Assembly (NCBI RefSeq): GCF_040712315.1
Contig: NC_134017.1
Span: forward strand, 10,880,001 to 10,944,000
DNA: 64,000 bases
Source of the DNA: Castanea sativa
Lineage: Eukaryota; Streptophyta; Magnoliopsida; Fagales; Fagaceae
Reading direction: 5' to 3'
In this document: one piece after another, positions 48,935 to 61,089 of the stretch
How the letters are laid out: every line of letters begins with the position of its first letter
How positions within the stretch are numbered: position 1 is the stretch's first letter
The notes under the pieces: generated by a model
Seen by the model: the letters and a program-made list of their open reading frames with translations, nothing else
Told to the model about the DNA's origin: nothing
The model's database searches: none
Translations under genes and position numbers: made by a program

Positions 48935-49150
48935 AGAGATTCAATTTATGGTGTCCACTTCTAATAATTCTGTTCTTTATTATTATTATTTTTTTGTGAA
49001 GTATCAACTTATGATGTCCGCTTTTGATTATTCTGTTTTTTATTATCAAAGCAAGACACCAGTCAGTTTTTGTTGTAGACTAGAATTGAACCTCAGATAT
49101 TTTATTCAATCATCAGAGACTTTACTAGTTGAGCTAACTGGAACCCACAC
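48935..49150 (+). repeat. Dispersed repeat, copy 2 of 2 in the window
   Basis: Better-preserved copy of the sequence at 18765-18925. It contains ACTTATGATGTCCGCTTTTG, CAGTCAGTTTTTGTTGTAGA and the terminal GTTGAGCTAACTGGAACCCA. It also carries an internal echo of its own start (ATGGTGTCCACTTCTAATAA). Origin is probably transposable. Confidence 0.6.
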
Positions 49151-50585
49151 ACTAACTTGTTACATTGTAAAAAAGGTAGTATATATTGGCATAGCATTAC
49201 TTTTTTTGGAATAGCATTACTCTAGAATTTATGAAAAGGAATTCTCATAATTTGTGCTGACCTTCACTTAAATTTGGTTTTGATAAAATGGGGATAACTT
49301 ATCTCTAGCCCCCCAAAAAAGAGTGAGGATGGCACATCAGCACAAGAAGTGGGACAACCTAATAATCCGTTAGAACAATTTGATGTTGCAACTTACAAAA
49401 AAGGATGGGGTTTTTGGCAGCCAAAGTAGGGACTTATCTACTTATGGATGAATTTGCCACATAGTTTATGGCTAACCATTACAGCCATCTTCTTTGGTTT
49501 TTGGATTTGGTGGACCCTCTCATACTCAATCCATCACAATAGTGTTACTGCTTACTGCAACATCTGGGCCTCTTGCTTTAAAAAAACAAAAGCAAAATAA
49601 ATATGCATGCTTGGCTATCCTCATGTCATGTCGTTAATTTTTCATAATAGGATCATTTGATATTATGGGCATGTGCTCATGCTTAGTTTTCACTCTCAGG
49701 ATGAAATTAGCTTTTCAATTCATCTATAAATTACAATGTGCAAAAATAAAGAGGTAGTTTGCTGGTTCAAATAATTGATCACCCTTTCATCATCAACTAG
49801 TGTCATAGTCCAGTAGTTATGAGTCTTGGACCCTTGGTTTGTGGCAGGTTAGAGTTGAATTTTTAGGGGTGAAAAGTGTAATGTTGGTTGGTTGGACTTG
49901 ATACCATCAATATATATATAAAAGCAGAGATCTCATGTTAGAGAGTACGAGGTTGTGCCATGTGGAGCGTTCATTGAAATTCTTTTTATGTAGGGTTCTA
50001 AATTAACAAAGTTTGCATTTATATCAAAGTATTAGTTCATTAAATTAGTCAACAGAGTAAATGCTTATATCATATATCATTAATTATTTATATCAAATGA
50101 ATTTATATGATTATTTTTATAATTTCTATATAAGAGATAATTTTTAGTTGGAATAATAATAATAAATTTAGAATATGACATTCTTACTCATTATTAGTTG
50201 TCTTGACAACAATTGGCACAAGAGCCTTAAAAAAATTAAATATTTGTGAATTCACTAAAATAAATCTTAGTCCTTTAAATTGCCCAACTCCTTTTAGTCA
50301 CATGTAATATATATGTGTGTGTTTTAATATAATTTTTCTACAATTTATATGAGAAACAATAATTGAAGGATATATGCATTTTTTTTGTAGGCATGAAACA
50401 AATTTATCTATATTAATCACTATATCATGCAATTTTCAATTTGTGAACACATATATCTAGTGTGATTTCTATTTTGTTTATAAAATAACTAAAGATTACA
50501 ATTTTTACAGTGAAATTTATTCAAATTTTTTTTATTCGTCGATAGTTTGGAGATATGAATCATGAATGTCTCTATTGAAAATTGA
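49151..50585. other. Intergenic AT-rich DNA, no gene seen
   Basis: Nothing recognised apart from short AT repeats. Confidence 0.4.
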
Positions 50586-50978
50586 GGTGCCAACCAATTA
50601 ACCTACAAGATTCTTGGAAAACTTATTGACATATTGGAGAAGACTAATAATAAGTTGCACCGCATATCGTGTGTAAATTTAGGTTTATATTGTTTGAAAG
50701 TAAGAGATATTGTATTGCAAGCCGTGACTGAAGATAACAATGCTAAAGAAGTCTTCAGTCACAATTCTGAAGAAGTCCCAATTTTTGTGATTGAAAGTAA
50801 TCTGAGGCGATTAATTGCACGTGTCAATATGGACGAATATCATAAAATATCAGATTTCCTTCAATTCTTGAATAGACTATGGGATGCTCATAGACATATT
50901 GGTCTATTGGAGAGAATTAGTCTTGATAGTCCGTGGCCTGGTTATGATGTTGTGTATACGCTTTTTGAGCATAGATGA
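50586..50978 (+). pseudogene. Isolated exon-like reading frame, identity not recognised
   Basis: A frame of 130 residues opens right after a TGA (50583-50585) and ends in TGA at 50976-50978, without a convincing ATG near its start. The translation has balanced, globular-protein composition (for example VRDIVLQAVTEDNNAKEVF and DEYHKISDFLQFLNRLW, ending DSPWPGYDVVYTLFEHR), unlike the low-complexity frames around it. An AG just before the coding part could be a splice acceptor. No further exons are evident nearby, so a gene fragment or pseudogene is likelier than a working gene. I do not recognise the family. Confidence 0.4.
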
Positions 50979-51104
50979 TGGGATTGGGATCAAAGTTATT
51001 GATCTACCCATTTGAGGGAGTAATTGTAATGATTTTTAGAACAAGATTATAAAAAAGTAGATGGTAGATACCACACCATTAATACTCTGTTTATTTATAT
51101 GGAT

Positions 51105-51105
<1 letters not shown>

Positions 51106-51140
<35 letters not shown>
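51106..51140. repeat. Poly-C tract of 35 bases
   Basis: Uninterrupted run of 35 C (poly-G on the minus strand) in AT-rich DNA. Such runs are rare in plant genomes. It may be genuine or a sequencing/assembly effect. Confidence 0.9.
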
Positions 51141-51142
<2 letters not shown>

Positions 51143-51315
51143 CAAATCTAATTGCTCTAATTCTTGCTTTCTTCAAATGTGGTTTTCCAAAAACTTTACT
51201 TCAAAATACGCATGCTCAAAATTATTGAGTAGATCTCAAATAAATTGATGGAAAATAGTAAAGAATTAAAATTTTTAATTACTTATTTAAAAAATTCAAT
51301 TGATAATTTGGTACT

Positions 51316-52061
51316 TGTGGGGAGTAAAAGGACCCAAGTGGGCATATGGGCCTTTGGACTGTAGCATGGAGGGCTGACCTGCTCCAGAATTAAACTCTAC
51401 GAATTGGCCCATACGCCGAGGATCCGAGGATACAGCCGAGGGCGAGCTTCTCCTCGGACAGATCCAAGAGAACTCAAAGCTTCATTATGAAGGTCAAGGC
51501 ACAGCTCTGGAAAGACTAATGGTTAAAGGGGGAAACCCTGAATCTTCAAGGTACACCGGTGTTAGAAAAATACCAAAAGAAAAGACTGCCACCACCACAT
51601 TAAAGACTCTGCACCTACCTCCCTGGTCGCATTAATGGGGAAGTGACTCCTGAACAGTAGAACTGAAACTTCTGGTCACTATTCAAAGGTACTAAGAAAA
51701 AGAAATATCTAGGGGGAAGGGGGTTAGAGCAACACGTGGATAAAGCATCAGAAAAAAAAGTATTTAAAGGGGATGAACGCCAGAGAAAAGGGGGATCGGT
51801 AACTAAGAAATAAATTAAGAATTGTAATCTTTAAGGAAGAAAGAGAAATAGTAAAGAAATAGTCATCGACTCAAGTCCGAGGAGACCCATTTGCAATTAT
51901 CATTTATTATTTACAAGTGTTTGCTTATAAAAGCCCGTTATCAAGTTCTCAGTACCTTTAATCTAGATTTCGAACCCACACTCTACAAATTTCATTGTTT
52001 AAGGCTCATTGGGCCTGAGCCCATAACCATCTTTGGGTCCAGGTGCAATTGTGCACTTACA
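51316..52061 (+). mobile_element. Solo LTR (746 bp), TSD GTACT, same family as the LTR at 61968-62660
   Basis: Begins TGTGGGGAGT and ends GTGCACTTACA, with the exact 5-bp duplication GTACT at 51311-51315 and 52062-52066. It aligns along its length with the inverse of 61968-62660. The TATA-like TATTTAAAG (51761-51769) gives plus orientation. No interior adjoins it. The duplications are perfect, so the insertion is probably not very old. Confidence 0.94.
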
Positions 52062-52066
52062 GTACT

Positions 52067-52361
52067 AATATATATGAATTAAAAATTTTGATTACTTATA
52101 ATTTGATACTAATATATATTTTGACATATAAAAGCTAACTTTCTGCCTACTCTATTCTACTCCCCTCCACTCCTCCTCAATCCAAACAGACCCTAAATTG
52201 TTATAGGTTTCAATTTTTGATCCCAAATACAATTTGAAGCTGAAGTGCATCCAAATGAAACAATTTCATTTCTAGATAGTGCCCAAATGCTCCTTTAACT
52301 TTTTGCCTATTATATGGCTTTAATTTTGAAAAGAGAAATATTCTGCTTACTATATGTGTGC
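52067..52361. other. Intergenic spacer, nothing recognised
   Basis: AT-rich spacer between the solo LTR and the Tourist-like MITE. Confidence 0.4.
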
Positions 52362-52364
52362 TTA

Positions 52365-52750
52365 GAGCATTCTCATCAACAATTGTAAAAATTTTAGCAT
52401 TTACAATTTCAAAACATTATTTTTACAATTTTAACACCTCATTTTACAATATACCAAAGATCAAACATTCTATTTTTTCTACAACTTCATTTAAATATTT
52501 ATTCTTTAATATTTTTATTCATTCTTATATTATTTCTCACTCTCCCTCTTTAAAGAAAGCGGGCCCCACCTGAATAAAAAAAATTATATAAGTTTTACAA
52601 TTTGTGAATAGTGTGGTCTCAAATTGAGATTGCATTGTTCATCAATGTCAAATATTATGGCATTTAAAACACTTGTTGAAAGTGATTTTTTAGAGTTTGG
52701 TGTGTCAAATGCCAAATATTTGGCATTTGACACACTTGATGTGAATGCTC
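52365..52750. mobile_element. Tourist-like (PIF/Harbinger) MITE, 386 bp, TTA TSD
   Basis: Left end GAGCATTCTCATCAA; inverse of the right end GAGCATTCACATCAA. TTA flanks both sides (52362-52364 and 52751-52753). A 3-bp TTA/TAA duplication with GAGCATT-type ends is characteristic of PIF/Harbinger MITEs. Carries a perfect 34-bp palindrome (52701-52734) close to its right end. Confidence 0.88.
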
Positions 52751-52753
52751 TTA

Positions 52754-55700
52754 TAAGAAAAAAAAAACAAGTAATATTATTTTGAGAATGTGATTCTTTC
52801 GAACAAAACTTTATTTGTCTAATGTTACTTTTTGCACGAAAGAAACATTTGGGTTTTAGCTAGAGACTGCCAAATTTCAGGTCTAAGTGCACCTATGTAT
52901 GGCCGGTGAATAAACCATACTAGTTAGTCCAAAGGTCTCTAATAACAAATTATCAGTGTTGAATACCTAATCAACTTATGCATTCAATTTCAATTAAATA
53001 AAAAAAAACTTATGCTTACAATTGTACACGGCAATCAAATGGTCATAAACCATTAACATGATGGTGTTTGCCACATTATTATATAATGATAACATTAGTG
53101 ACACATATATAGACCCATACCAAACTAATTAATTATTATTTGTCAACAAATATGATAGCTAGAAATTTATATTAAACGCCAAGATTGTCTTTTGGGGGAC
53201 CAACAATTAGTGATTCTTTTGTTCAAACTCAAAAAAAAGTGTTTTCCCTTGTCATTATCTTCTACTCCACGATTTCTCTAAGTTGTACATGCATGAACTT
53301 TGCTTTAGGAAAGTGTGGGGCTAAATTATAATCAGTAATATTACTAAAAGTGGGAAAGGAAAAATGTTCTATATATCAGACTCCATTTCGTGTACAATTC
53401 TCTCTCACCATCTCTTTTGTTTTAATTGATTCCATAATGACTCCATCAAGTTTTTGCTAGTTTTCCTTCCACTCAACTTCAAAAGCCTCATTAGTATGGC
53501 TATGGCAGATTAGTTCCTTTGGTTTTACTCAAACGTGTGGTCCAAATTTAGAAATCTCACCTATCACCCATCTTAGTTTTTTAGTGCAATTTTTTTATAA
53601 AGTAACAGCAAATTTGTAATAAAATATACTTTGGAATCATCATTTTTGTTATCCATGACAAGAAAAAGTCTCCATTTTAAAATATGAAATCTCACTTAAG
53701 ACTCATCTATTTTTAGACTAATTGAAACATTTGCATCAATTTTCAGTGAAATTATTCAATGCATCCTGTGTATTATACATTTTTCTTACAGAAAAGTAAA
53801 CCCACGCGTGAATCCGGCACATGAGATCCAAAATTATGTAAGAAAGGTGTAGTGCACCACAAGTGCGAAATAATTTCTCCAATCTTCTTCAAAAACTAAG
53901 GAATCCAACGACTACGCGCGTTCGACGAGGCTTTTTTTTTTTGTTAGTGGGTTGTTTTCCCTACTAAGCAGCACTTGCTAACCAATTTTGACTCTAAATA
54001 ATTGCTTTAGCTATAATGACTCTGATATAAAAAGAATTATTAAAACTAAGATTCAATTGAATCTGTCACTATTTTTGTTTAAACCACTTTCATAATATCT
54101 TTGAGTTACCTATGATAAGGATTATTATTATTATTAGTAATACTTCTGACTAACTAGTCCTGAATGACCAGGTAATCCTCATGAGAAGCAAGATTTTGCT
54201 TCTAGTTCAGTTCAATATTTATTTTCAACTTTTTGGTTGTACTCTACAGGTTGGCTGTACTCTCAAAACGCCTTTAGTATTAGTTAAGTTTTTATGAGAC
54301 CATGGAGTTGCCTTTGGAGACCAATGGTATAAAGTAGTTTCACACCACCAACACCTAATTTAACATGCATCTTCAACTTCAGTTTTGGACTTCAAAGTTT
54401 AGGACTAAACTAACTGCATAAATGCTAGTCAAACTGACCAGCTTTCTTCTCATCACTCCCTCCTACCCTTTTTTTATTGCTCAGGGTGTGGAGTCATCAG
54501 CAGCTAATGAGCCCATGCCATGTTCAAAACAGTGTGCACTTTTGGTCAATGTCAAAACCATTTGGCACCATGGTCTAACCACCAATAAGCAGAAATAAAA
54601 CAATATTTCATTACCCCACCTCCAACACAAGGTTGAAGAATAAGTTGGGCTAAGGGCTTGGCCACCAGAGACTCCAAGTCCTTGTGGAGCAAAGTGGGTC
54701 CAACCATTCAGCTTTACCTCCTCTTGGCCCTGATTGGTCCCAGTCCAATCCTACACTTTTCCGTACTATTGTACCTTACAAGAAGAAAGGGGCAAAAAAA
54801 GAGTGCATGCCTTTCATTGTCAAACTAGATAACTTTGTCCCTTGAAACATTTTTTATACTTCTTCCCAATGGTATTAAGGAATTATCCAAGCCAAAATAA
54901 TTGTTAAAATAAACATGAGTTTTTTGTTAAATTTTTTATTTTTTTAATTTATTATTTTTCGAAACTAATTAATTCAGCTGGGCAGTTATCTTTCATGAAT
55001 ATCTTTAAATGAGGTCCATTTAATTGGACGATGAGTATGAAAACTAAACTTATCTATATTGTGCAGAACAAGTCTCTACTTCTATCACTAAACAATACAA
55101 TGCCTTTGCTTTCATGAAACATGGACATGGTGATAGCTATCCCTTTGAAAACCATAGATTTCAGTATTGGTGCCTAGTTATTAAGATCAAATGATAGGCC
55201 TTATCATCCTAGAATGCATGAGAGCTTTGTTATTTTCATTTCTTAAAAAAACAACAATAAATAAATACAGAACCAGATAATTTATTGTGAGAAAATCATG
55301 TAAAATTTTGTCTAAATTCTAATTTGGAAAGGAATACATGTTTAAATTTGCATAGATAAAGTAGCAGCTTTTTTATTTTTGATTTTTTTTAAACAGAAAA
55401 TGAACAACTTTGATCAAAACAAAAAATGTACATTTTTTCTATCTTAATCTTGTTAAAGGTTCTAATGTCCACAAAAAGAAAAAAAAATTTTTTGTTAAAG
55501 GTTGGGATAATGATTCAGAAGTTCATGTCACCCAATTCATTGGATTGGTTCAAAGCCAGGCTGAGTTTTTGAAGCCCAGATATTTGGTAATGCAAAAAAT
55601 GAGTTGTAGGAAAAGGTTCAGTTCTATCTTCCTTTGTGATCGGATTGCCACATATGAACCAGGGGCCCTTAAAGAAGAGCCACATCCATAACTCTTTTTG

Positions 55701-55880
55701 CTGGCCCTACATGATCCAATAGAAGAGTCAGCATTGTGTGTGTAGGCTTTTGCTCATCTCAGATTTTTGTATTGGGCTGTCTTATCCAATTGCCTTATCA
55801 ATAATTTTTTAGTGTATCACACTTTTCTGTTAAGGATCTTTGTGGATGTAAATACTAGAAACCACATGCATTTGTTTCAC
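52754..55880. other. Intergenic, no gene seen
   Basis: AT-rich with short unstructured frames. The frame at 55410-55691 starts in AT-rich DNA, is not ATG-initiated and shows no recognisable domain. Confidence 0.4.
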
Positions 55881-57607
55881 ACTTTGGATGGATTTTTTTT
55901 TAAAAATAACTATAAAATCCAAACTATATCATTAGTAAACAAAGGTTTGAAACAAATTTGGTTTCTAACAAATCGAGTCTAGAGGACTCGATTTTGGGCT
56001 TATAAATCGAGTATAATGTACTCAATTTCTTCATCGTGGCACCAGCTGAGGTGGACAGTGAATCCATGTAGACCTGGAAATTGAGTCATTTGGACTTGGA
56101 TTAGGAACTCAAGTCCATTGGACTCGATTTCTTTTGAGCACTCCACGTGTCCTAAATCAGTCAAACCCACATCCCAGATAACTTTCCCAAATCCCTCAAT
56201 TTCAACCACCCTTAAAATGTCTCTCTTAGTCTCATCTCAAAACACCCACACAAACACACCGTCTCTCTTAGTCAAAACACCCACTCTTACTCTCAAAAAA
56301 CCCACTGAAACCCACACAAACTCGAGTCCATTGCTGGTGGCATTTGAGGAAAAGCTAGTCTACCTGGTCTCACCAAGTCCTACCAAATCACTCCGGCTTA
56401 CCTCTGCCTCTCCTACAAGGACATCTGGCTCCGATCCTCTGATGGCATCTGCCTCCACGCCTGATTCATCAAGCTCTTCTCCGACTGCCGAGGTCACCTC
56501 TCCCAGTCCTTTTCTTTTGGTCTTTGTTTCAGAGTCTTAGGGTTTGAATTTTGAATTTTGTGCAAGTGAGTTTTTCGAATTTGAAGGAATATGAGAGGAT
56601 TTGTTTTTTGCCTTATTTTCTTTTTGTTTAAAGAGTTAGGTCGCTATTTCACTGACTTAGGGTTTTGTTGTTGTTAGGTTATAGGAATTTAGTGTTTGGA
56701 GTTGTTGAATTCGAGTTGGAGTGTGTTAGGTTTTTGTTGTTATAGTTTTTTAGGGTTTGGGTTTAATGCTTGTACCTTTACTTAACAGTGGAAGATGAGA
56801 ATTGATGAGCGCAAATGGGAGCCCCTTTACTTACAAGCTTGTCTTAATTTTTAGACTAGGCAGGATTTTTAATTTTCGCATTTCATTCGAATTGAGCTTT
56901 TTGAATTTGAAATGATTTTGTTATATATATATCAGTTTGAAACTTGAAATTAATGTACTTATCCTCATGCTCAGGAGGCTTCTTAGCAAATTCTTCTAAT
57001 ACCTTAAAATGCCTTACCTGTACTGTGTTCTTGGATCCATAGCAAATTTTAATGCTGAAGGAAAAAATGCTTTCTATAAAACTCTGATGATGCATAAAAC
57101 AATAAGTAATCATGCATGCTGTTTTTAGCTTTTTTGTACTATTATCATTTATAATTGGAATGGACAATAACCATTGCTAAATAGTTCATTGATAAGATTG
57201 TTGTAATATTGTAGACCCTTTGGATTGACATGTCCTCTTCCATCTGAAACATTAGAAAATAAGCAGCTTAAGTATGAGAAAAAGTACTAAATCATTTCTT
57301 GTTTGGTTAATGAAAGGAATTTGTAATCATACTTGGAATAAGTCTTGACCATGAGATAGGAAATCTATAGGCCTCTAAACCTGTGTCCACCATGAGCTGG
57401 ACATCATCCTGCAAGTATGTGATAAACTTTATCATACGCAGACCACACTCCTATAGTCATATTACTAGATGGTTAAAATTAAATGAGCATATAATTAGTT
57501 GGTTTTGTCCTGGGTCGTATAATTAGTATCTATTAGACAAAGTATAGCCAATTAAGGAATGAACAATTGTCATGCAACACACTTTCATTTTGTTATAATT
57601 ATGGTTT

Positions 57608-57860
57608 AGCCCCTTTTTTTTTTTGTTGAATAAATACTTTATTGCTAAAAAAACTCCACCCAAAACAGGATAGAAACAAAAAGATCGGGCTGGACCCATC
57701 TCTAACAAAGGCCTGAGATACATGAGAAGGCAGATTGGAGATGGGAGCTGGCCCAGACCAGTTCACAAGAGTTGCCCATTGGGCGAGCAAATGTGTAGAT
57801 ACATTACCCTTTCTATGAACAAAAGAAAATTCAACATTTGAAAAGCCATTAACAAATTAC
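57608..57860 (-). mobile_element. 5'-truncated LINE fragment (RNase H-region tail)
   Basis: Read on the minus strand, the translation contains FVHRKGNVSTHLLAQWA followed by a W and acidic/Pro text. This resembles the end of the RNase H-like region of plant LINEs (which reads like VxREGNxxAHxLA). It is followed by a poly-A tract (poly-T at 57609-57622). Only the 3' end is present, as is usual for LINE insertions. Frame is kept for about 60 residues. Confidence 0.65.
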
Positions 57861-58679
57861 AAAATATCTTCAAACATGTTAAGTTTTTGGGACAAATGAT
57901 CATTTATTATGGTGTTATAAAAAGTGGTGCTAAGTTTAAATCATGTTTCCACTCTAACTCAAATTTAAAAAGTTAAATGTACTACCTGTGCAATTGGTAA
58001 TATATTAATGGATAGTTGCTTCGTGTTACTGTATTGATAGTTGCTATAGTAAAATCGAGTCTAAGAAACTCGAAATGTTAGTTTGCTAATTAGTTTGAAA
58101 ACAATGTTAACTAACGAATATGTTTGAAAATGGGTGTCTTATGCCAATTTTCTCCTTTTGGTTCTGTATGTATGTCATGCAAAGCGGGGTTTAGTTGCAG
58201 CTCTTCCATAATTTTTATCTTCAAATCACTCAGGGTCTTTAACTTACGGCGTATCATCATATAACATCACTGGATACCCGAACCTTGAAATGGAAATCCG
58301 TCATAAGGGTTGGCATTGTTAAGGGGTCCACCGTAGTATATATTTATATAGATCATTGTCAACCTATAGATCATCAAGTGCAATTGTGTTAGTGACAAAT
58401 ATATAGCTCTCAATCAACATCTATCACAAAACTTTGCGTATACTCACTTCAGGTCATATACAAAAATAGTCATTACCAATTTCATATTCTTTTAAAATTC
58501 CAAATCATTCTAGGTATCAAACTTAAATATTATACCAACCATTTATCCATTGAAATCTCTGTTACAAATCTTAAACAAATATATTTTGAAATAGTTTTTG
58601 CTAAAAAGACTACAAATACTAGATTAGGTATCAAACTCATAATCCATTTCATACCCCCATGATAAAGACCTAAAAGTAC

Positions 58680-59250
58680 AAAATATTCCTAACAATTGAT
58701 CACAATATTTAGTACTAAATATTCCCAATAATTAATCACAATATATATTTTTTTAAACCTAGCATTTTTTAATCACAATATTTACACTAACAAAAAAAAA
58801 AAAATTCCCAATATGTTGTAATAACATAATTAATCACAAATATTTGGTACTAAATATTCCCAATAATTAATCACAATATCAATTTAAAGAAAAAACCTAG
58901 AAAATAATTTTATCACAATATTTACATTAACAAAAAATAAACAAATATTCCCAATATGTTGTAATAACATAATTAATCACAATATTTATTTTTCTAAAAA
59001 AACTTAGCAAATAATTTAATCACAATATTTACACTAACAAAAAAAAAAACAATATTTCCAAATATGTTGTAATAACATTAATCACAATATTTAGTACTAA
59101 GTATTCCCAATAATTAATCATTATAATAATGTTTTTTTAAAAACTAACAAATAATCACAATATACTAACAAATAAATTAATCACAATATTTACACTAACA
59201 AACAAAAATTTTCAAACTAAAAAACAAAAATTTTCCTAATATGTTATAAT
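58680..59250. repeat. AT-rich tandem array (~115-140 bp units)
   Basis: Units with CCCAATATGTTGTAATAACA, TTAATCACAATATTTAC and ACTAACAAAAAA recur near 58807, 58949, 59060 and 59234, with the shorter AATATTCCCAATAATTAATC interspersed. Internally variable. Confidence 0.75.
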
Positions 59251-59900
59251 CGTTTCTTAAAAAAAATAACCTAGCAAATAACCACAATATAATAACTAAC
59301 AAAAAAAATATTATCAATATTGTAAAAACATTACCTGTGAGAGTTGATGAAAGTTGAGTGTGAGTGTTGTGTGAGTGATGAGAGGCAAGTTGTGTGAGTG
59401 ATGAAAGGAAAGTTGGGAGAGCAGAAGAGAGGGTGTGAGCCAGGTAAGGGGGAAAAATGTCCCAGTTTGGGACCCACATGACACGTGGACGGGCTGTGGA
59501 CCATTCATGAAAATTGAGTTTAGTAGAGTCGAGTTCCAGTAAAGAAAAATCGAGTCTAATTCACTCGATTTGTCCAGGTGTTGAACAGACAAAAAATCGA
59601 GTCTATTAGACTCGATTTTTATTAAAGAAATCCACGTGACCAGGGACGTGAAAGCCTAAGGTGGTGGGACCAAACACAAGAAACTCGAGTTTGTTGGACT
59701 CGATTTTGATAAACGAGTCCAATGAACTCGATTTACAGGTGGACATACAGGTGGACACTTTGTCCACCTCAGCTGTTGGCGCAGTGGAGAAATGAAGTCC
59801 AAAGGACTCGATTTGTTAGAAACCCAAATTGTTTCAAACGTTGGTTAATTAATAATATTGTTTGAATTTTATAGTTATTTTTAAAAAAACGCCCATGGTG

Positions 59901-60242
59901 TTCATAAAGATAAAAATGGACTAATAATGGAATTTTTGTCAACTTGAGCAATTATTCTACTTCAAATATTTTTTTCAAAAAGACAGGATAAAAGAAAATA
60001 AAAGAAGAAAAAAAAAAATCAATAAATGAATATCTAAACCTCAAAATTCTACTGTTTTTTTTTTTTTTTTGGTTGAGTAAAGATAGTAGTAATCATTGCT
60101 GAAATTTTGCTAAATCCGCTGGTACATAAGGTTCAATTACATTAGGCACTTGGGCAAACCAAATTGTTGACACCTCCAAGACTTTAGCTAAATATGCCAA
60201 AGCGCGAGTTGAGAGAAAAGATTTGAACGGTAGGTGTTTCTA
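59901..60242. other. Intergenic, nothing recognised
   Basis: AT-rich with a T-run at about 60055-60070. Confidence 0.4.
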
Positions 60243-60251
60243 TTAAAAATA

Positions 60252-60640
60252 GGATAAAGTTTAGTTACAACATTGGTTGTAAACTAAGGTTACAAATTTA
60301 CTCAATAAAATAAACATTTCTATATATTTTGAAAATCTAACCGTTATTATATGTTCTTTACGCTTTTAATACATATGTCAAATTTTGTGTTAATCGGATA
60401 TTATTTATTATATGGTCTATAAGCTTATATTTTATGTATAATTTTAAAATACAAAAATTTGCAATTTAAACAATTTATTGATGACGTAACAATTGATCTT
60501 TAATTTTCTAGAAATTTTGCAAGTATGAAGAATATAAGAAGAATATTTCATTCAATGATCGATTTGTCAAAATTTACCTCTAATAAAAAGATATTGAATA
60601 AGGTTGTAGCCTAAGGCTATAACCAAGCTAAACTTTGTCC
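60252..60640. mobile_element. Mutator-type MITE, 389 bp, perfect 9-bp TSD
   Basis: Left end GGATAAAGTTTAGTTACAAC; inverse of the right end GGACAAAGTTTAGCTTGGTT. Exact 9-bp duplication TTAAAAATA at 60243-60251 and 60641-60649. No coding. A decayed relative lies at about 19370-19790. Confidence 0.87.
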
Positions 60641-60649
60641 TTAAAAATA

Positions 60650-61089
60650 TAGTGTCAATTAATCGAGTTACAAGACTTTCACTCAAAATTCTGTCTTAAT
60701 AACATGCAAACCATTGGTAAAAAAAAAAAAAAAAAAGGTCAAAACAAAGTTGATGAATCCAACATGCAAACCATTGGGGTGGACCACTTTCATTTTGTTT
60801 GATTGCAAGAGCATAAGTTTAACAAAAATAGAGAAAATGTGGCTAAGGAAAACATTCTAGTTTGTTCACCTTAAAGAGTGTACTGGATATAACTTTGAGC
60901 AGCCCTATTTCCATTCCACCCACTCGCATTCTGAACAAATTTACTTGAGTAAAAAATCTTTGCTTGTATTACATCTTGGACCAATACCTATTGTGCATAA
61001 GTGAAAACTTATTACACGAGTATAGACATATTTCATAACTAAAAATGTGAGTTTTTTTAAAGTGAGTTGAACTCAATGTTTTTAGTTAT
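60650..61089. other. Intergenic, nothing recognised
   Basis: AT-rich with an A-run at 60720-60737. Confidence 0.4.

Larger units (their letters stand above)
55884..59900. mobile_element. ~4-kb inverted-repeat DNA element with CGAGTC palindromes
   Basis: The left arm (about 55884-56070) and the inverse of the right arm (about 59715-59900) share TTTTTAAAAATAACTATAAAAT, TTTCTAACAAATCGAGTC and CAGCTGAGGTGGACA in the same order. ATCGAGTC...GACTCGAT palindromes recur in both arms and once near 58053. No transposase is recognised. Exact ends and a target duplication could not be fixed. It hosts a LINE tail (57608-57860) and an AT-rich tandem array (58680-59250). Mutator-like is a guess. Confidence 0.6.

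Noticed and set aside
58680..59250. AT-rich repeated array considered as a CRISPR-like or centromeric array
   Set aside because: Units vary in length and content, there are no uniform spacers, the DNA is plant nuclear, and the array is too short for a centromeric satellite.
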